Shown here one piece after another: positions 53,204 through 62,145 of a stretch of 64,000 nucleotides of DNA (its first letter is position 1; each line of letters starts with the position of its first letter). Below the pieces are notes generated by a model. The model had not been told where the DNA came from and searched no databases. It worked only from the letters and a program-made list of their open reading frames with translations. Both the position numbers and the translations under genes were made by a program. The DNA comes from Astrobacterium formosum (GTDB lineage: Bacteria; Pseudomonadota; Alphaproteobacteria; Rhizobiales; Xanthobacteraceae), in assembly GCA_030848545.1 (NCBI GenBank), contig JAVDCA010000008.1, forward strand, positions 124,001 through 188,000, given 5' to 3'.

Positions 53204-53312
53204 TCAGTGGGACAGACCCTTGGCCGCCTCTTCGATCACGCCGACGACCTTGGCCGGCTGCGACAGGAGGACGGCGTCGCTCGCCTTTGACCTCACTGGC
53301 TGTGCTACCGGC
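53204..53312 (-). pseudogene. C-terminal relic of an alpha/beta hydrolase gene
   Basis: The minus strand reads VLLSQPAKVVGVIEEAAKGL-SH-stop, closely matching the end of the intact hydrolase at 57572-58330 (VFLSQPGKVTGVIEEAAKAL-SR-stop). Just before, AGSTASEV is found in another frame, separated by a one-base insertion. Upstream lies a short start (MKVRKFALADAALEA from 53358, with GGAG before it), which may be the N-terminus of the same lost gene after an internal deletion. Confidence 0.75.
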
Positions 53313-53522
53313 ACGCCTCGAGCGCAGCGTCGGCGAGGGCGAATTTGCGGACCTTCATGGGCGCGTTCTCCATTCATATCGCTCCGGCGAAACGATCGAT
53401 GCCGAGACGATCGAAGCTCGGAATATTCATGCAGAGCCATGCCTCTTGCACACAGGATCACGAGACCACAGGTAGTGACGCGTACCAGCCGGCATTAGGC
53501 GGTTATCGGGATTTGTTGAACC

Positions 53523-54521
53523 ATGAAGGCGATTCGACAGTACGAGTTCGGTGGCCCGGATGTGCTCCGCTATGAAGATGCGCCGATCCCCGACGTGAAG
53601 GCAGGCGAGGTTCTGGTTCGCGTTCACGCCGTCGGCATCAATCCTCCCGATTGGTACCTGCGCGACGGTTACAAGGCCCTTCCGCCCGAATGGCGGCCGA
53701 ATGTGTCTTTTCCGCTCATTCTGGGCACCGACATTTCCGGCGTCGTTGCGGCCGTCGCCCCGGATGCGGGAGGTTTTTCCGTCGGAGGCGAAGTTTTCGG
53801 CATGGTTCGCTTTCCCAGTGTCGGCGACAGCCGGGCCTATGCCGAGTACGTCGCGGCGCCGGCGTCGGACCTGGCGCGCAAGCCGGCCGGCGTCGACCAC
53901 GCCCGTGCCGCAGCCGCGCCCATGTCATTGCTCACGGCGTGGCAGTTCCTGGTCGAACTCGGTCACGATTACCCCAATCCGCTGCAAAGCGAGCCGCATC
54001 GTCCGGTCGCCCTCGACGGCAAGATCGTGCTGGTCAATGGTGCGGCGGGTGGCGTCGGGCACTTCGCGGTGCAGGTTGCAAAACTCAAAGGCGCCCGTGT
54101 CATCGCGGTGGCGTCCACCACCCACGAAGCGTTCCTGCGCGACCTCGGCGCCGACCAATTCATCGACTACAAGAAGACCCCTCCCGAAGATGCCGCGCAC
54201 GACCTCGATCTCGTCGTCGACACCCTCGGCGGGCCTGCCGCCGGCCGCTTCCTGCGCACGCTCAAGCGCGGCGGCGCCTTGTTCCCGGTATTCCCCTTGG
54301 GCTTCTCCGGCGCCGAAGAGGCCGAGAAGCTGGGCGTCACGGTGTCGGCGACCCAGGTACGTTCGAGTGGCGCGCAGCTTGCCGAACTCGCTCGCCTGCT
54401 GGAGGCCGGGAAAATTCGCGTCGCCATCGACAGCACGTTTCCGCTCGCCGATGCCCGCATGGCCCACGAACGGGCCGCCAAAGGGCACGTGCGAGGCAAG
54501 ATCGTGCTCGTCGTTCAGTGA
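53523..54521 (+). CDS. NADP-dependent quinone oxidoreductase-like MDR protein
   Basis: Zinc-free medium-chain dehydrogenase/reductase of 332 residues. The N-terminal GroES-like part has GEVLVRVHAVGINPPDWYLR; the Rossmann domain has VLVNGAAGGVGHFAVQVAKL. The cofactor loop and lack of zinc-binding Cys residues point to the quinone oxidoreductase group. No operon partner is obvious. It follows the hydrolase relic. Confidence 0.85.
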   Translation: MKAIRQYEFGGPDVLRYEDAPIPDVKAGEVLVRVHAVGINPPDWYLRDGYKALPPEWRPNVSFPLILGTDISGVVAAVAPDAGGFSVGGEVFGMVRFPSVGDSRAYAEYVAAPASDLARKPAGVDHARAAAAPMSLLTAWQFLVELGHDYPNPLQSEPHRPVALDGKIVLVNGAAGGVGHFAVQVAKLKGARVIAVASTTHEAFLRDLGADQFIDYKKTPPEDAAHDLDLVVDTLGGPAAGRFLRTLKRGGALFPVFPLGFSGAEEAEKLGVTVSATQVRSSGAQLAELARLLEAGKIRVAIDSTFPLADARMAHERAAKGHVRGKIVLVVQ

Positions 54522-54643
54522 GTTGCATGATCGCGTAATCGTTAGTCCTGATTTCGAAGTGACCCCAATACTGGTTCTTGTTCTCCGGATCGGCATCGAC
54601 CCGTCGAGGCACTGCGGTGGAGCGCGGTCAGGAGAAGAACATA

Positions 54644-55339
54644 GTGAATACGCTGAACAGCACTCGCGTCGCCCAAACTCTCGCCCGTCTTCATCAGGAG
54701 AGCGAGGCAGCGGACCGCGAGCATTTGGAGACTTTCATGGCGGCCATGGCGGCCTCCGGCGCCACGCCGGAGCAGGCGGCGGCCGAGATCATCGCCAGTG
54801 AACGCGCAGACCTCCGGGCGGTCTACCGCGGCTACGCCGGCAACTTCCTGGCCGTATCGCCGGACTATGGCCGCTTTCTCTACATGATGGCGCGCGCCTG
54901 CAAGGCGAGGCGGGTCGTCGAGTTCGGCACGTCCATGGGGATATCGACCATCTATCTTGCCGCCGCGCTCCGGGACAATGGCGGCGGGCAACTCATCGGC
55001 ACCGAGTTCGAGCCCACCAAGGTGGCGCGCGCACGCGCCAATCTGGCCGCGGCAGGCCTGGCCGACCTGGTGGACGTGCGCGAAGGCGACGCGCTCGAAA
55101 CGCTTCGGGAGGTCGGCGGCGAAGTCGATCTGCTGTTGCTCGACGGCGCATTCGCCCTCTACCTCCCGGTGCTCCGGCTGGTCGAGCCGCGGTTGCGGCC
55201 CGGCGCCGCGATCCTGGGCGAGAACGCCTTCGAGCCCGACTACCTGGACTATGTCCGCAATCCCGCCAACGGCTATGTCTCGCAATCGCTCGCGCTCAAC
55301 GAAGGGCGCGGCAACGAGTTCGCGGTGAGAGCCGCGTGA
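54644..55339 (+). CDS. Class I SAM-dependent O-methyltransferase, copy 1
   Basis: Methyltransferase of 231 residues starting at GTG 54644, with CAGGAGAAG upstream. The SAM site is VVEFGTSMGISTIYLAAAL; the acidic metal-site residues resemble the catechol/caffeoyl-CoA O-methyltransferase family (LLLLDGAFALYLPVL, GENAFEPDYLDYVRN). Only about 32 of 231 residues differ from the copy at 62146. The upstream regions also resemble each other, so the duplicated unit includes the leader. The substrate is unknown. Confidence 0.85.
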   Translation: MNTLNSTRVAQTLARLHQESEAADREHLETFMAAMAASGATPEQAAAEIIASERADLRAVYRGYAGNFLAVSPDYGRFLYMMARACKARRVVEFGTSMGISTIYLAAALRDNGGGQLIGTEFEPTKVARARANLAAAGLADLVDVREGDALETLREVGGEVDLLLLDGAFALYLPVLRLVEPRLRPGAAILGENAFEPDYLDYVRNPANGYVSQSLALNEGRGNEFAVRAA

Positions 55340-55415
55340 GGCTTTCGGGTCATGGCCGGCCGAACGCCGCGGGCTCGGGCGAACGGCCGGCTGCAAGTCC
55401 CTCGTGGGCGCCCGG

Positions 55416-56345
55416 TCACCCGTGTCCCAATGCGCGCAGGCTGGCGCGGGTGGCTTCGGCGACCACCGCATCGATCTGAGCCGGGGAGGCGTCCAGCGCT
55501 CCGGTGAAATAGACCGCGATCAGGATCGGCGAGCCCTTGGACGGCCAGACCACGCCGACATCGTTGTAAGACGCCTTCGCTCCCGTGCCGGTCTTGTGGG
55601 CGACGCGAAAGCCAGCGGGCACGCCCGCCTTGATCCGCCCCGGGCCTGTCGGCGTATTCACCAGCCACCCTTCAAGGAGCGAGCGGTGAGCCGGCGACAG
55701 CAGGCTGCCGAGCAGGACCTTGTCGAGATTGGCCACGGTCTGCGCCGGCGTGGTGGTGTCGCGCGGATCGTCCGCAATGGCGGTGTTCAGCTCGGGTTCG
55801 TTTCGATCGACGCGGGTGACGCTGTCGCCGATGGCGCGATACCAGGATCGCCAGGCGTCGAGCCCGCCCATCTCGCGGATCAGGATGTTGGCAGCGGGGT
55901 TATCGCTCAATTCCACCGCCGCCTTGCACAGTTGCTCGACCGTGAGGGTCCCGCCGACCGCCTTTTGGGTGGTCGGCGCGTATTCGAGCATGTCGCTCTT
56001 GAGGATCGGAATCGCCCGCTCCAGTCGTTCCTGGCCGCGCTGCACCCGTTCGAGCGTGCCGGCGGCCAGAAAGAGCTTGAAGGTCGAGCAGTAGGCGAAC
56101 CGCTCGTCTGAGCGCCAGGCGACGCGCCGGCTGTCATCCTGGGCGCAGACGCCGAGGCGGCCGCCATGCCTCCTTTCCAGCGCCTTGAGCTCCAGCGGGG
56201 TGGACGGGACGGCCCAGGCCGCCGGGGAGGCGATCATATGCAAGGCGCCGGCCGCGCCGAGACCGGCCAGAAACGCCCTGCGATCCGCAAAGAGAGGATT
56301 TGCGACGCGGCCGGACTTCGGCGAGGGCTCGCTCTGTTCGTTCAT
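55416..56345 (-). CDS. Class A beta-lactamase, Tat-exported
   Basis: Serine beta-lactamase of 309 residues. The active-site motifs are all present: S-x-x-K as STFK, SDN, E-x-x-L-N as EPELN, and KTG. A twin-arginine signal (DRRAFLAGLGAAGALHMI, ending SPAAWA) predicts folded export. GGAG lies 6 nt before ATG 56345. A LysR gene diverges from it, as in AmpR-controlled class A enzymes. The Cys before the catalytic Ser is present but there is no partner Cys after KTG as in KPC, so a carbapenemase disulfide is absent. Confidence 0.92.
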   Translation of the reverse strand: MNEQSEPSPKSGRVANPLFADRRAFLAGLGAAGALHMIASPAAWAVPSTPLELKALERRHGGRLGVCAQDDSRRVAWRSDERFAYCSTFKLFLAAGTLERVQRGQERLERAIPILKSDMLEYAPTTQKAVGGTLTVEQLCKAAVELSDNPAANILIREMGGLDAWRSWYRAIGDSVTRVDRNEPELNTAIADDPRDTTTPAQTVANLDKVLLGSLLSPAHRSLLEGWLVNTPTGPGRIKAGVPAGFRVAHKTGTGAKASYNDVGVVWPSKGSPILIAVYFTGALDASPAQIDAVVAEATRASLRALGHG

Positions 56346-56598
56346 GCTTGTCTCCATGTTCATGTAATCGCAGAGGTTTGACGCATTCACCACGGACATT
56401 CGCCGAGATGGCGGCGCGGGCACTCGCGCCGACGCCGACACAAGGTTTGCGGGCATGTCGGCGATTGATCCGCGAGGGGTTGTCAGAATGTGCTGCGGGC
56501 CTTCAGGCGATGGCCCCGAATACGTGGATGCCGAGCCCTAGCCAAATGATCGTTCATCAGCTTAGACATGAGAAAATCTCAGTCAGAGAGAGTGCGTG
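56346..56598. promoter_or_regulatory. Divergent bla / lysR intergenic region
   Basis: About 253 bp shared by both promoters. TGAGAAAATCTCA at 56569-56581 is an inverted repeat (5-bp arms) 17 bp before the lysR start and may be an autoregulatory site. No exact AmpR consensus was identified. Confidence 0.45.
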
Positions 56599-57486
56599 AT
56601 GGATGTGTCCCGACTGCCCCTCAACGCCCTGCGAGCCTTCGAGGCATCCGCGCGGCTCGGGAGCTTCACCAAGGCCGGCATGGAGCTGCGGGTCGGGCAG
56701 ACCGCCATCAGCCATCTGGTCAAAGGGCTCGAAAAGGAGCTCGATCTGACGCTGTTCAAGCGTCTGCCGCGGGGCATCGCGCTCACCGAAGAGGCGCAGG
56801 CACTGCTGCCGGTCCTCACCGACGCCTTCCGCCGCATGAGCGAAAAGCTGCATCAGCTCGGCGACGGCAATTTCCGTGAGATCCTCACCGTCGGCGTGGT
56901 CGGAACATTCGCCATCGGCTGGCTGCTGCCGCGCCTCGCGGCCTTCACCGACGCCCATCCCCATATCGACCTGCGCATCAAGACCAACAACAACCGCGCC
57001 GACACGCTGCTGGACGGTCTGGACTTCTTCATCCGCTTCGGCGACGGCGCGTGGCACGGCACCGACGGCGTGCATTTGATGGACGCACCATTGTCGCCCG
57101 TCTGCGCGCCCGAGCTTGCCGCCGGCATCCGCACGCCCCATGACCTGCTCAACCTGCACCTCCTGCGGTCATATCGCCGTGACGACTGGCCGTTGTGGTT
57201 CCGGATCGCAGGTGTCGACCCGCCGGACTTCCGCGGCTGGATGTTCGACTCTTCACTGGCGCTGGTGGAGGCCGCCGCCCAAAGGACGGGCGTCGCCCTG
57301 GTTCCGGTGGCGATGTTCGCCCGCGATCTCGCCGCCGGCCGCATCGTCCAGCCCTTCGACCTCGTGGCTCCCTCGGGAAGCTATTGGCTGACGAATCTCA
57401 AGTCGCAAAGCCAGACCGCTGCGATGCGGTCGTTCCGGACCTGGATTCTCGCACAAACGCGGTCGGAGCAGGCCGGAAATGGATAA
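56599..57486 (+). CDS. LysR family regulator, AmpR/GcvA-like
   Basis: Regulator of 295 residues. It opens LPLNALRAFEASARLGSFTK and continues with the HTH (GMELRVGQTAISHLVKGLEK), the typical AmpR/GcvA start. The effector domain follows. It is transcribed away from the beta-lactamase, the standard arrangement for AmpR-type control of class A enzymes. AmpR normally responds to cell-wall muropeptides; that is inference here. Confidence 0.88.
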   Translation: MDVSRLPLNALRAFEASARLGSFTKAGMELRVGQTAISHLVKGLEKELDLTLFKRLPRGIALTEEAQALLPVLTDAFRRMSEKLHQLGDGNFREILTVGVVGTFAIGWLLPRLAAFTDAHPHIDLRIKTNNNRADTLLDGLDFFIRFGDGAWHGTDGVHLMDAPLSPVCAPELAAGIRTPHDLLNLHLLRSYRRDDWPLWFRIAGVDPPDFRGWMFDSSLALVEAAAQRTGVALVPVAMFARDLAAGRIVQPFDLVAPSGSYWLTNLKSQSQTAAMRSFRTWILAQTRSEQAGNG

Positions 57487-57524
57487 AGCCGGATAGGCGG
57501 AGGCCGTCATGGCGCCGCCGGAAG

Positions 57525-57553
57525 ATGGCCCCCCGGAACCGCCAGGGGGCCAT
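57525..57553. terminator. Perfect hairpin between convergent genes
   Basis: ATGGCCCCC / GGGGGCCAT stem of 9 bp with an 11-nt loop, 40 bp after the lysR stop and 19 bp after the hydrolase stop. No T-run; probably a bidirectional terminator or RNA-stabilising hairpin. Confidence 0.55.
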
Positions 57554-57571
57554 CGTGCAGCGTCCAGGATC

Positions 57572-58330
57572 TCAGCGGGACAGGGCCTTGGCCGCCTCTT
57601 CGATCACGCCGGTGACCTTGCCGGGTTGCGACAGGAAGACGGCGTGGCTCGAATTGACCTCACTGGCTGTGCTGCCGGCGCGCTTCGCCATCATTCGCAT
57701 CAGGTCCGGATGGATGGCGCGATCGTTGGTCGCGATCACGGCCCAGCTCTTCTTGGTCTTCCACGCTGGCTGCTTGATCTTGGTCTCGAAGCTCGCCTTG
57801 GACGGGAAGACCTGCGAGCGCGCCATGAACTCCGCGTCGGCCGCCGACACGTCGGCCGCAAAGTCCGCCGCGAAGGCCTTCGGATCGAGATAGAGGAATT
57901 CGTCCGAGGTCGCCATGATGCCCTTCGTGGCCGCCGGGATTTTTCCGGCGAGGTCGAGCAGGTTTTCGCCGGCGTCGGGCTGGAATGCGGCGATGTAGAC
58001 CAGACCGGCGACATTGTCGGCGTTGCCGGCTTCCGTCACCACCATGCCGCCATAGCTGTGGCCGACCAGGATGGAGGGGCCATCCTGCAGGTCGAGGATG
58101 CGCTTGGTCGCCTTGACGTCGTCTTCGAGCGTGGTCATCGGCGGCTGCACGACGGTGACCTTGTAGCCCTTGGCCTTGAGCTGGTCGTGCACCTTGCGCC
58201 AGCCGGAGCCGTCCGCGAGCGCGCCGTGCACGATGACGACGTTCTTGATCGGCGTGGCGGCGAACGCCGGCATGATGGCGGCGAGCGCAAAGAGCAGGCC
58301 GCCGGCGAGTGAGAGTTGAGTCAGTCCCAT
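57572..58330 (-). CDS. Secreted alpha/beta hydrolase
   Basis: Serine hydrolase of 252 residues with a signal peptide (LAGGLLFALAAIMPAFA). The nucleophile elbow is VGHSYGG, the acid Asp is likely in ATNDRAIHPD and the catalytic His in NSSHAVFLSQPGK. The start at ATG 58330 has AAGGAAAC upstream; the frame stays open another 46 codons but those look random. The family is that of EstC-like and periplasmic esterases; substrate unknown. A decayed copy of its 3' end lies at 53204. Confidence 0.85.
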   Translation of the reverse strand: MGLTQLSLAGGLLFALAAIMPAFAATPIKNVVIVHGALADGSGWRKVHDQLKAKGYKVTVVQPPMTTLEDDVKATKRILDLQDGPSILVGHSYGGMVVTEAGNADNVAGLVYIAAFQPDAGENLLDLAGKIPAATKGIMATSDEFLYLDPKAFAADFAADVSAADAEFMARSQVFPSKASFETKIKQPAWKTKKSWAVIATNDRAIHPDLMRMMAKRAGSTASEVNSSHAVFLSQPGKVTGVIEEAAKALSR

Positions 58331-58570
58331 GATATGTTTCCTTCCGTTGCGTTGACGTTGCGGTCTTTTCCTTCGTGACGTTTCGTCCCTGCGACGTTTC
58401 TTCTTGTTGGAGCATGATCCGATGAGGCGCGAGGCCGCTCTCCGCGGCCGCGTGGCCTCGGGGATCATCGAAGTCGGCTCGGGAATTTCGCTGTCGTCGT
58501 CTTCGATCGTGCGGACTGGCGATCTGGTCTCGGTGACCGGATCGGTGTCGCCCGCGATCGGCGGCCGCGC

Positions 58571-59590
58571 TCAGCCGTCCTTGTAATAGTAGCTGTAGCC
58601 GTTGATCGCCGGCGCGCCGCCGAGATGCGCATAGAGGATGCGCGATCCCGCGGGGAAGTATCCCTTACCCACGAGGTCGATCAGCCCCTGCATGGATTTG
58701 CCCTCATAGACCGGATCGGTGATCATCGCCTCGGTGCGGGCGGCGAGCCGGATCGCCGCGTTGGTCTCCGGCGAGGGCACGCCATAGGCCGGATAGGCGT
58801 AGTCGGGCAGGATGACGATCTCGTCCTCGCGGACCTTGCGCCCCAGGCCGACCAGGTCGGCGGTGCCGTCGACGATCTGGCGGACCTGCGCGCGGGTCTG
58901 CTGCGGCGTTGCCGAGGCGTCGATGCCGATCACCCGTTCGGCCCGATTCTGCGCCGCAAAACCGACGATCATCCCGGCCTGTGTCGACCCCGTCACCACG
59001 CACACGATGACGTAGTCGAAGGTGAAGCCGAGGTCCTGTTCCTGCCGGACGACTTCTTCGGCGAAGCCCACATAGCCGAGCCCGCCGAACTTGTGCACCG
59101 AGGCGCCGGCCGGGATCGCATAGGGCTTGCCGCCGGCAGCCTCGACCGACAGGATGGCGTCTTTCCAGCTCTGGCGGATGCCGATGTCGAAGCCGTCCTC
59201 AACCAGCCGGCTGTCGGCACCCATGAGCCGCGTCAAAAGGATGTTGCCGACGCGGTCGTAAACCGCGTCGTGGTGCGGCACCCATTTTTCCTGCACGACC
59301 ACGCACTTCATGCCGATCTTCGCGGCCGTCGCGGCGACCTGGCGCGTATGGTTCGACTGCACACCGCCGATCGACACCAGCGTGTCGGCTCCCGACGCGA
59401 TGGCGTCGGGCACGATGTATTCGAGTTTCCTGAGCTTGTTGCCCCCCATGGCCAAGCCAGAATTGCAGTCGTCGCGCTTGGCGTAGATCTCGATTTGCCC
59501 GCCGAGCGCCGCCGACAGGCGCGGCAGGGGCTCGATCGGCGTCGGGCCGAAGGTGAGGGAATAGCGCGCAAACTTGGACAGGAGGGACAT
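58571..59590 (-). CDS. acdS: 1-Aminocyclopropane-1-carboxylate (ACC) deaminase
   Basis: PLP enzyme of 339 residues that splits the ethylene precursor ACC to 2-oxobutyrate and ammonia. The PLP Lys52 lies in [11 protein letters not shown]. The stretch DPVYEGKSM has the Glu and HLGGAP the Leu that separate true ACC deaminase from D-cysteine desulfhydrase. Sequence is close to pseudomonad and rhizobial AcdS throughout. Divergent from acdR. The enzyme lowers plant ethylene, indicating a plant- or soil-associated lifestyle. Confidence 0.93.
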   Translation of the reverse strand: MSLLSKFARYSLTFGPTPIEPLPRLSAALGGQIEIYAKRDDCNSGLAMGGNKLRKLEYIVPDAIASGADTLVSIGGVQSNHTRQVAATAAKIGMKCVVVQEKWVPHHDAVYDRVGNILLTRLMGADSRLVEDGFDIGIRQSWKDAILSVEAAGGKPYAIPAGASVHKFGGLGYVGFAEEVVRQEQDLGFTFDYVIVCVVTGSTQAGMIVGFAAQNRAERVIGIDASATPQQTRAQVRQIVDGTADLVGLGRKVREDEIVILPDYAYPAYGVPSPETNAAIRLAARTEAMITDPVYEGKSMQGLIDLVGKGYFPAGSRILYAHLGGAPAINGYSYYYKDG

Positions 59591-59719
59591 TGGGCCTCGC
59601 TCCGCTGGTATCTGATGGGGCGAAGCATAGGCAATCTTCGCTGAAAGGTGCTCTCCAAATTTGTCGTCAAACTTGCTATCTGGCGAGATCAATTGCAAAA
59701 ATGGCGGGCATAACAGCCA

Positions 59720-60211
59720 ATGAGCAGTCTAAAAATGGAAGAATCTTCCGAGCCTGATCTGGACCGTATCGACCTCAACATCCTGCGTATCCTGCAGGCG
59801 GAGGGACGGCTGTCCAATGCGGAACTGGCGATGCGCGTGAACGTCAGCGCCGCCACCTGCCACCGGCGCACGCAGCGGCTGTTCGAGGAAGGCTACATCA
59901 CCGGCGTCCGGGCCGAGGTCGCGCCGGCGGCGGTCGGCCTCGGCGCGCTGGTGATGGTGGGCGTCGTGCTCGACCGCTCGACGCCGGACAGCTTTGCGGC
60001 CTTCGAGAAGGCGGTGCTCGCGATCAAGGATGTCCTCGACTGCAATCTGGTCGCCGGCGACTTCGATTACCTGCTCAAGATCCGTGTGCGCGACATGGTG
60101 GATTTCAACAAGCTGCACGGCCAGACCCTGATCGCCCTGCCGGGGGTGCGGCAGACCCGCACTTTCTTCGTCATGAAGGAGGTCAAGGAGAACGCGCGGC
60201 TGGCGTTCTGA
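59720..60211 (+). CDS. acdR: Lrp/AsnC family regulator of ACC deaminase
   Basis: Regulator of 163 residues. [26 protein letters not shown] ligand domain: [20 protein letters not shown] at the end. Divergent from acdS, the standard acdR-acdS pair, in which Lrp-type AcdR activates acdS in response to ACC. The last 71 bp recur at 63614-63684 with 4 mismatches. Confidence 0.92.
   Translation: MSSLKMEESSEPDLDRIDLNILRILQAEGRLSNAELAMRVNVSAATCHRRTQRLFEEGYITGVRAEVAPAAVGLGALVMVGVVLDRSTPDSFAAFEKAVLAIKDVLDCNLVAGDFDYLLKIRVRDMVDFNKLHGQTLIALPGVRQTRTFFVMKEVKENARLAF
60140..60210 (+). repeat. 71-bp direct repeat, left copy (acdR 3' end)
   Basis: Begins CCGGGGGTGCGG and ends CTGGCGTTCTG. It recurs at 63614-63684 in the same orientation with 4 mismatches in 71 bp by eye. 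It brackets a 3.4-kb segment that holds the NTF2-like, AraC, O-methyltransferase copy 2 and siderophore-interacting genes. Confidence 0.85.
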
Positions 60212-60321
60212 GGGAGCAATGGCGTCAAGTCCGTATTGTTTGGCGGACAGGCGTTAGCACGCTCGTATCCGGGGCGAATAGAACGACGGCCGCGAGGAAC
60301 GCGAAAACGCAGGATTGCACC

Positions 60322-60723
60322 ATGACTCCGAAAGAGGGCGAAGACCTCATCCGCCAAATGCTGGCGGAGTTCACGAATTTCGACGCGCCCGTCGCCCGGC
60401 TCAGGGCCCTCGTAACGCCTGATTATCGGCAGAAGGTCGATGGCAGAGAGCTCGACCTTGCGGCATTTCTCGATCATGCGCTCGCGCTCCGTTCAGCCCT
60501 GACCAGGTTGCACATCGACATCGAGCACATCGTCAGCGATGGGGTGGCTGCGGCAACCGTCCATGTGGCTCGCGCGACGAAACGCTCGGGCGAACGGGTC
60601 GAGATGAAGGTGGTGGCTTTCTATTTGTTCCGTGATGGACGCGTCAGCCTGGTCGATGAACTCTCGCATCTCGTTCATGGCCGCGAGGCGGACGAGACCC
60701 TCGGCTCGACCGTCACGTCATGA
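60322..60723 (+). CDS. Nuclear-transport-factor-2-like (SnoaL-like) protein
   Basis: Protein of 133 residues. The pattern FDAPVARLRALVTPDYRQKV, DIEHIVSDGVAAATVHVAR, MKVVAFYLFRDGRVSLVDEL is that of NTF2-like/SnoaL-like proteins, a fold used by isomerases, polyketide cyclases and many unknown proteins. No catalytic assignment is possible. Alone between acdR and the next gap. Confidence 0.7.
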   Translation: MTPKEGEDLIRQMLAEFTNFDAPVARLRALVTPDYRQKVDGRELDLAAFLDHALALRSALTRLHIDIEHIVSDGVAAATVHVARATKRSGERVEMKVVAFYLFRDGRVSLVDELSHLVHGREADETLGSTVTS

Positions 60724-61182
60724 AGTTGCCGGGTTGAGAGCGCGTCGCGCGAACGCGCCATGAAACGGAGCCGGTGCCCCACAATTTAGTTGTGACGTCC
60801 GTGGCATATCGGTCCCGCCGGGGCGGTTCTTGGAAACGGCTTCTTTGGGTCGGCCACCGCGATCGTCAGAACCGGTATGCGTGGCTTCATCAGCTTCCTT
60901 CCATTCTCTTTGTAGAACGAAGATGACGCGGCTGGCGCGGCGACGTTGTGACGCATGGCATCCTGGGCTTTGCACCATATGCATCGGCCAGCGTCCTCGG
61001 CCGATCATCTCCGACGCATCGTCCGTACGATGCTGGCGCCGGCTCGACATGGTCGGCATTGAACTCCTGGAACTGCGCGCGGACTCTGGACGCATCCGCG
61101 CGGGCTCGTCGGTCATCTGTGGCCAGAACGGCGGTTTTCGTCTGAATCACGCGGTCGCTGCGCCTCCCACCGCCGACGTCGG
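60724..61182. other. Gap without supported gene
   Basis: About 460 bp. Long frames here run antisense to or out of neighbouring genes and show no family match. I see no clear promoter, terminator or RNA element. Confidence 0.4.
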
Positions 61183-61995
61183 TCACGACCGGCCGCAATG
61201 ACGTTTCGCCATGTAGCGGCCCGGCGAGGTGCCGAGCGCCTTGCGGAACATGGTCACGAAGCTGGGCACGCTCTCGTAGCCGAGATCGGCCGCGACCGTT
61301 TGGATCGACGCGCCGCCGGCCAGCCACTTCACCGCCAGCACGACGCCGAGCTGCTGGCGCCAACGGCCGAAGCTCATGCCCGTCTCGCGGCCGATCAGGC
61401 GCTCCAGGGTCCGCTCGCTCATGCCCGCCCGTTTCGCCCAGGCGTGCAATGTTCCCCGGTCTGCGGGAGAGGCTATCATCTCGTCGACTATCCCGCGCAA
61501 TCGCGTATCCGCCGGCATGGGCAGGTGCAGGTCCTCGACCGGCGCCACCGCGATCTCGTCGAGCAGCACTGCCACCAGCCGCGAGTTGGCGCCGCCCTCC
61601 TCGTAGAGGGCAGGCAGGTTCGCCGAGCGGACCAGAAGCTCGCGCAAGAGCGGCGTCACCGCCACGGCGCAGCAGCCTTCGGGCAGGCCGCAGTTCACCG
61701 CCGGGTCGACGAAGGCGTTGTAGCCTTCGAGCGCGCCCGTCGCCGTTACGTTGTGCAGCGCGCCGCCGGGTATCCAGACGGCGCTGCGCGGCGGCACGAT
61801 CCACAACCCGCCTTCCACCTCGCAGCTGAGCGCGCCTCGCTGCACAAACAAGAGCTGGCCCTTCCTGTGACGGTGAAAGTCGAGCTCGATCCGACCCACG
61901 TCCGCCGTCGCAAAGCCGAAGGTCACGACCGGTCGGGGAAACTCGTCCGGATTGGTCCATTCGGAGTCGTCGGGAGGGGCGTTCAGGATGGGCAT
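61183..61995 (-). CDS. AraC family regulator
   Basis: Regulator of 270 residues. A cupin-like N-terminal domain (about 1-130; RIELDFHRHRKGQLLFVQRG, WIVPPRSAVWIPGGALHNVT) precedes two HTH motifs (AKRAGMSERTLERLIGRETG and VAADLGYESVPSFVTMFRKA with the final LGTSPGRYM). It diverges from O-methyltransferase copy 2 and the siderophore-interacting protein and most likely controls that pair. Confidence 0.88.
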   Translation of the reverse strand: MPILNAPPDDSEWTNPDEFPRPVVTFGFATADVGRIELDFHRHRKGQLLFVQRGALSCEVEGGLWIVPPRSAVWIPGGALHNVTATGALEGYNAFVDPAVNCGLPEGCCAVAVTPLLRELLVRSANLPALYEEGGANSRLVAVLLDEIAVAPVEDLHLPMPADTRLRGIVDEMIASPADRGTLHAWAKRAGMSERTLERLIGRETGMSFGRWRQQLGVVLAVKWLAGGASIQTVAADLGYESVPSFVTMFRKALGTSPGRYMAKRHCGRS

Positions 61996-62145
61996 GTCTG
62001 CCTAGGGAACCTTAGTGACGTCGCGTTTGGCGTGAATGGATAATAATTTGTCCAGATTTCGGAATGACGCCAATCGCCGTTCTCCTTATCGGATCGGGAC
62101 GGCCTCGTCGAGGCCGACGGCTTCCGCGATCGGGAAAGGAATATC

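Noticed and set aside
60890-61960. 356-codon minus-strand frame over the AraC gene
   Set aside because: Alternate-frame shadow rich in Arg/Gly; the AraC frame is the real one.
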